A stretch of 64,000 bases of DNA from Ligula intestinalis (Eukaryota; Platyhelminthes; Cestoda; Diphyllobothriidea; Diphyllobothriidae): the NCBI GenBank assembly GCA_036362985.1, contig JAYGXS010000004.1, forward strand, positions 31,341,206 through 31,405,205. Reading direction: 5' to 3'. Of this stretch, positions 62,961 to 64,000 are shown in pieces. Under the pieces are notes generated by a model. The model saw only the letters and a program-made list of their open reading frames with translations. It did no database searches and had not been told where the DNA came from. The position numbers were made by a program, and so were the translations under genes. How positions within the stretch are numbered: position 1 is the stretch's first letter; the number at the start of each line of letters is the position of its first letter.

Positions 62961-63254
62961 TAAATCAGAACAAAGAGGAGCGTTTACCGGGCGAGGTTTA
63001 TTATAAGCCCGACGTTTCGGATAGATGTCTCGTCTACCCATCTTCAGAGAATGGATGCTCTGGCTCACGGTCCTCGTCTTTATGCCGCCCTTTCTTGCGT
63101 ATGCCTGTTCGACCAAGCACATTTGAGTCACAGTGTGTGCCTCTCGCCGCGGTTTCAGTCTCCTCGTCTGTCTGTCTCCTATCTGTCACCGTGCTGCTTA
63201 TGTCAGGCTTGTAATGAACTTCTTCCGGCGAACGCTCCTCTTTCTTCCGATTTA
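62961..63254. repeat. Inverted terminal pair with hammerhead
   Basis: Arms 62961-62990 and 63225-63254 are inverted copies (GAGGAGCGTTTACCGG against CCGGCGAACGCTCCTC) with about five differences. The left arm follows a - strand hammerhead as its tail. The right arm has no ribozyme. It is a third tail type. Confidence 0.65.
63008..63052 (-). ncRNA. Hammerhead ribozyme, PLE small type
   Basis: On the - strand CTGAAGA (complement of 63041-63047), one extra T, a seven-pair stem II (GGGTAGA with TCTATCC, one G-U), then GAAACGTC (complement of 63011-63018). All core bases are present. Stem I (TCT with GGG) relies on G-U pairs and is the weak point. Confidence 0.65.
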
Positions 63255-64000
63255 CAACCCAGGAATCACAAGGAGTAACGGCTTCGTGTTATGCACATCA
63301 GTCTTTATTTACTCGGCAATCCTTTTCTGCGCCCGCTTACCAGTCTTTTTTGTCATATTTGCATGTTTCCTGAAATGGGCCTTCAAGCTTTCGCTTATAA
63401 AAGATTCACAAGTTGCATGAGTTTGGTACGAATCTTTGTTAACTATATGGGTTTTTCTAGAATCAAGGTCTGTATAGTTTTTTTTTCAGATTATAAAAAC
63501 ATTTCATGAGTGCTTATCAAGCGCTACCCGCAAAGTCAACTCATAAATAATCAGCCCTCAATGCACTACAAATTAAAGTTATATTATCAGGAAAACTACA
63601 AATGTCATGGATACAGTCTATTCAGGGGAGTAGACGTTACTTAGAAAGCTAAAAAGGCAAAAATGGCACTAAGCTATAAGATATTATGCAATCCAAAGTT
63701 ATGCTACTAGGACAGGGGTAAGTTTTTCATATTGCTCAGTTGATTGGAAGGCTATTTGCAGGTTTATTATAGATGACTTACTCTCCGAGATATAATTGCA
63801 CCGGCAAGAACTTTAAGAGCAATTCCTAGGTGTGTATTTCAAACTATGGCTTCACTGTATTCATTTACGTCTTCGCGACAAGCTTTAACTATCTTGCACT
63901 AGTAAGGTTAGATAAAAACATTCAGCGTTTGATTTTTCTTCACCGAGACATTTGTTGCAGCGTCCTACAATACGTCTTGCTCGTCTGCATTTTTCTGACG
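63255..64000. other. No gene recognised
   Basis: AT-rich DNA with no recognisable frame or repeat. Confidence 0.5.

Overview
The window is eukaryotic and most likely comes from a large, repeat-rich flatworm genome; a diphyllobothriid-type tapeworm is my best guess (inference). It is AT-rich, has long introns with GT/AG borders, has no operons or ribosome binding sites, and is crowded with Penelope-like elements (PLEs) of the GIY-YIG type, a CR1/Jockey-like LINE and an RTE-like fragment. A 400-base N gap lies at 42563-42962.

Host genes. (1) A possible terminal exon of an unrecognised + strand gene lies at 1137-1331. (2) A single-exon F-box gene resembling FBXO4 is on the - strand at 5727-6878. 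(3) A + strand coiled-coil gene can be assembled from nine exons between 22353 and 58451. All eight junctions keep the reading frame, giving about 572 residues, a basic N-terminus and several long coiled-coil stretches. I could not name its family. Everything between 22.6 and 58.3 kb lies in its introns.

Mobile DNA, left to right. An inverted PLE remnant with a hammerhead ribozyme (3.5-4.5 kb). Tnp2-like and DUF4806-like remnants (9.8-10.7 kb). The tail of an RTE-like LINE (11.4-11.7 kb). A tRNA-like Pol III box pair (12.4 kb). A nearly full-length but broken CR1-like LINE (12.5-16.8 kb). Then, inside the coiled-coil gene, PLE pieces at 36.3-37.1, 40.0-41.2, 44.4 and 47.8-48.5 kb with many detached PLE ends. 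A PLE reverse-transcriptase fragment follows at 59.2-60.2 kb and a last hammerhead-bearing end at 63.0 kb.

The unifying signal is a scatter of about twelve hammerhead-ribozyme-like motifs on both strands. Most have the very short palindromic stem III known from PLE ribozymes that act as dimers. They fall into several sequence families, and one family has replaced the core C3-G8 pair by A3-U8 in both copies seen. Many PLE ends occur as head-to-head inverted pairs with both 3' ends pointing outward, and with spacers from 5 to about 395 bases. One such palindrome abuts the assembly gap. The coding parts of all the mobile elements look broken.
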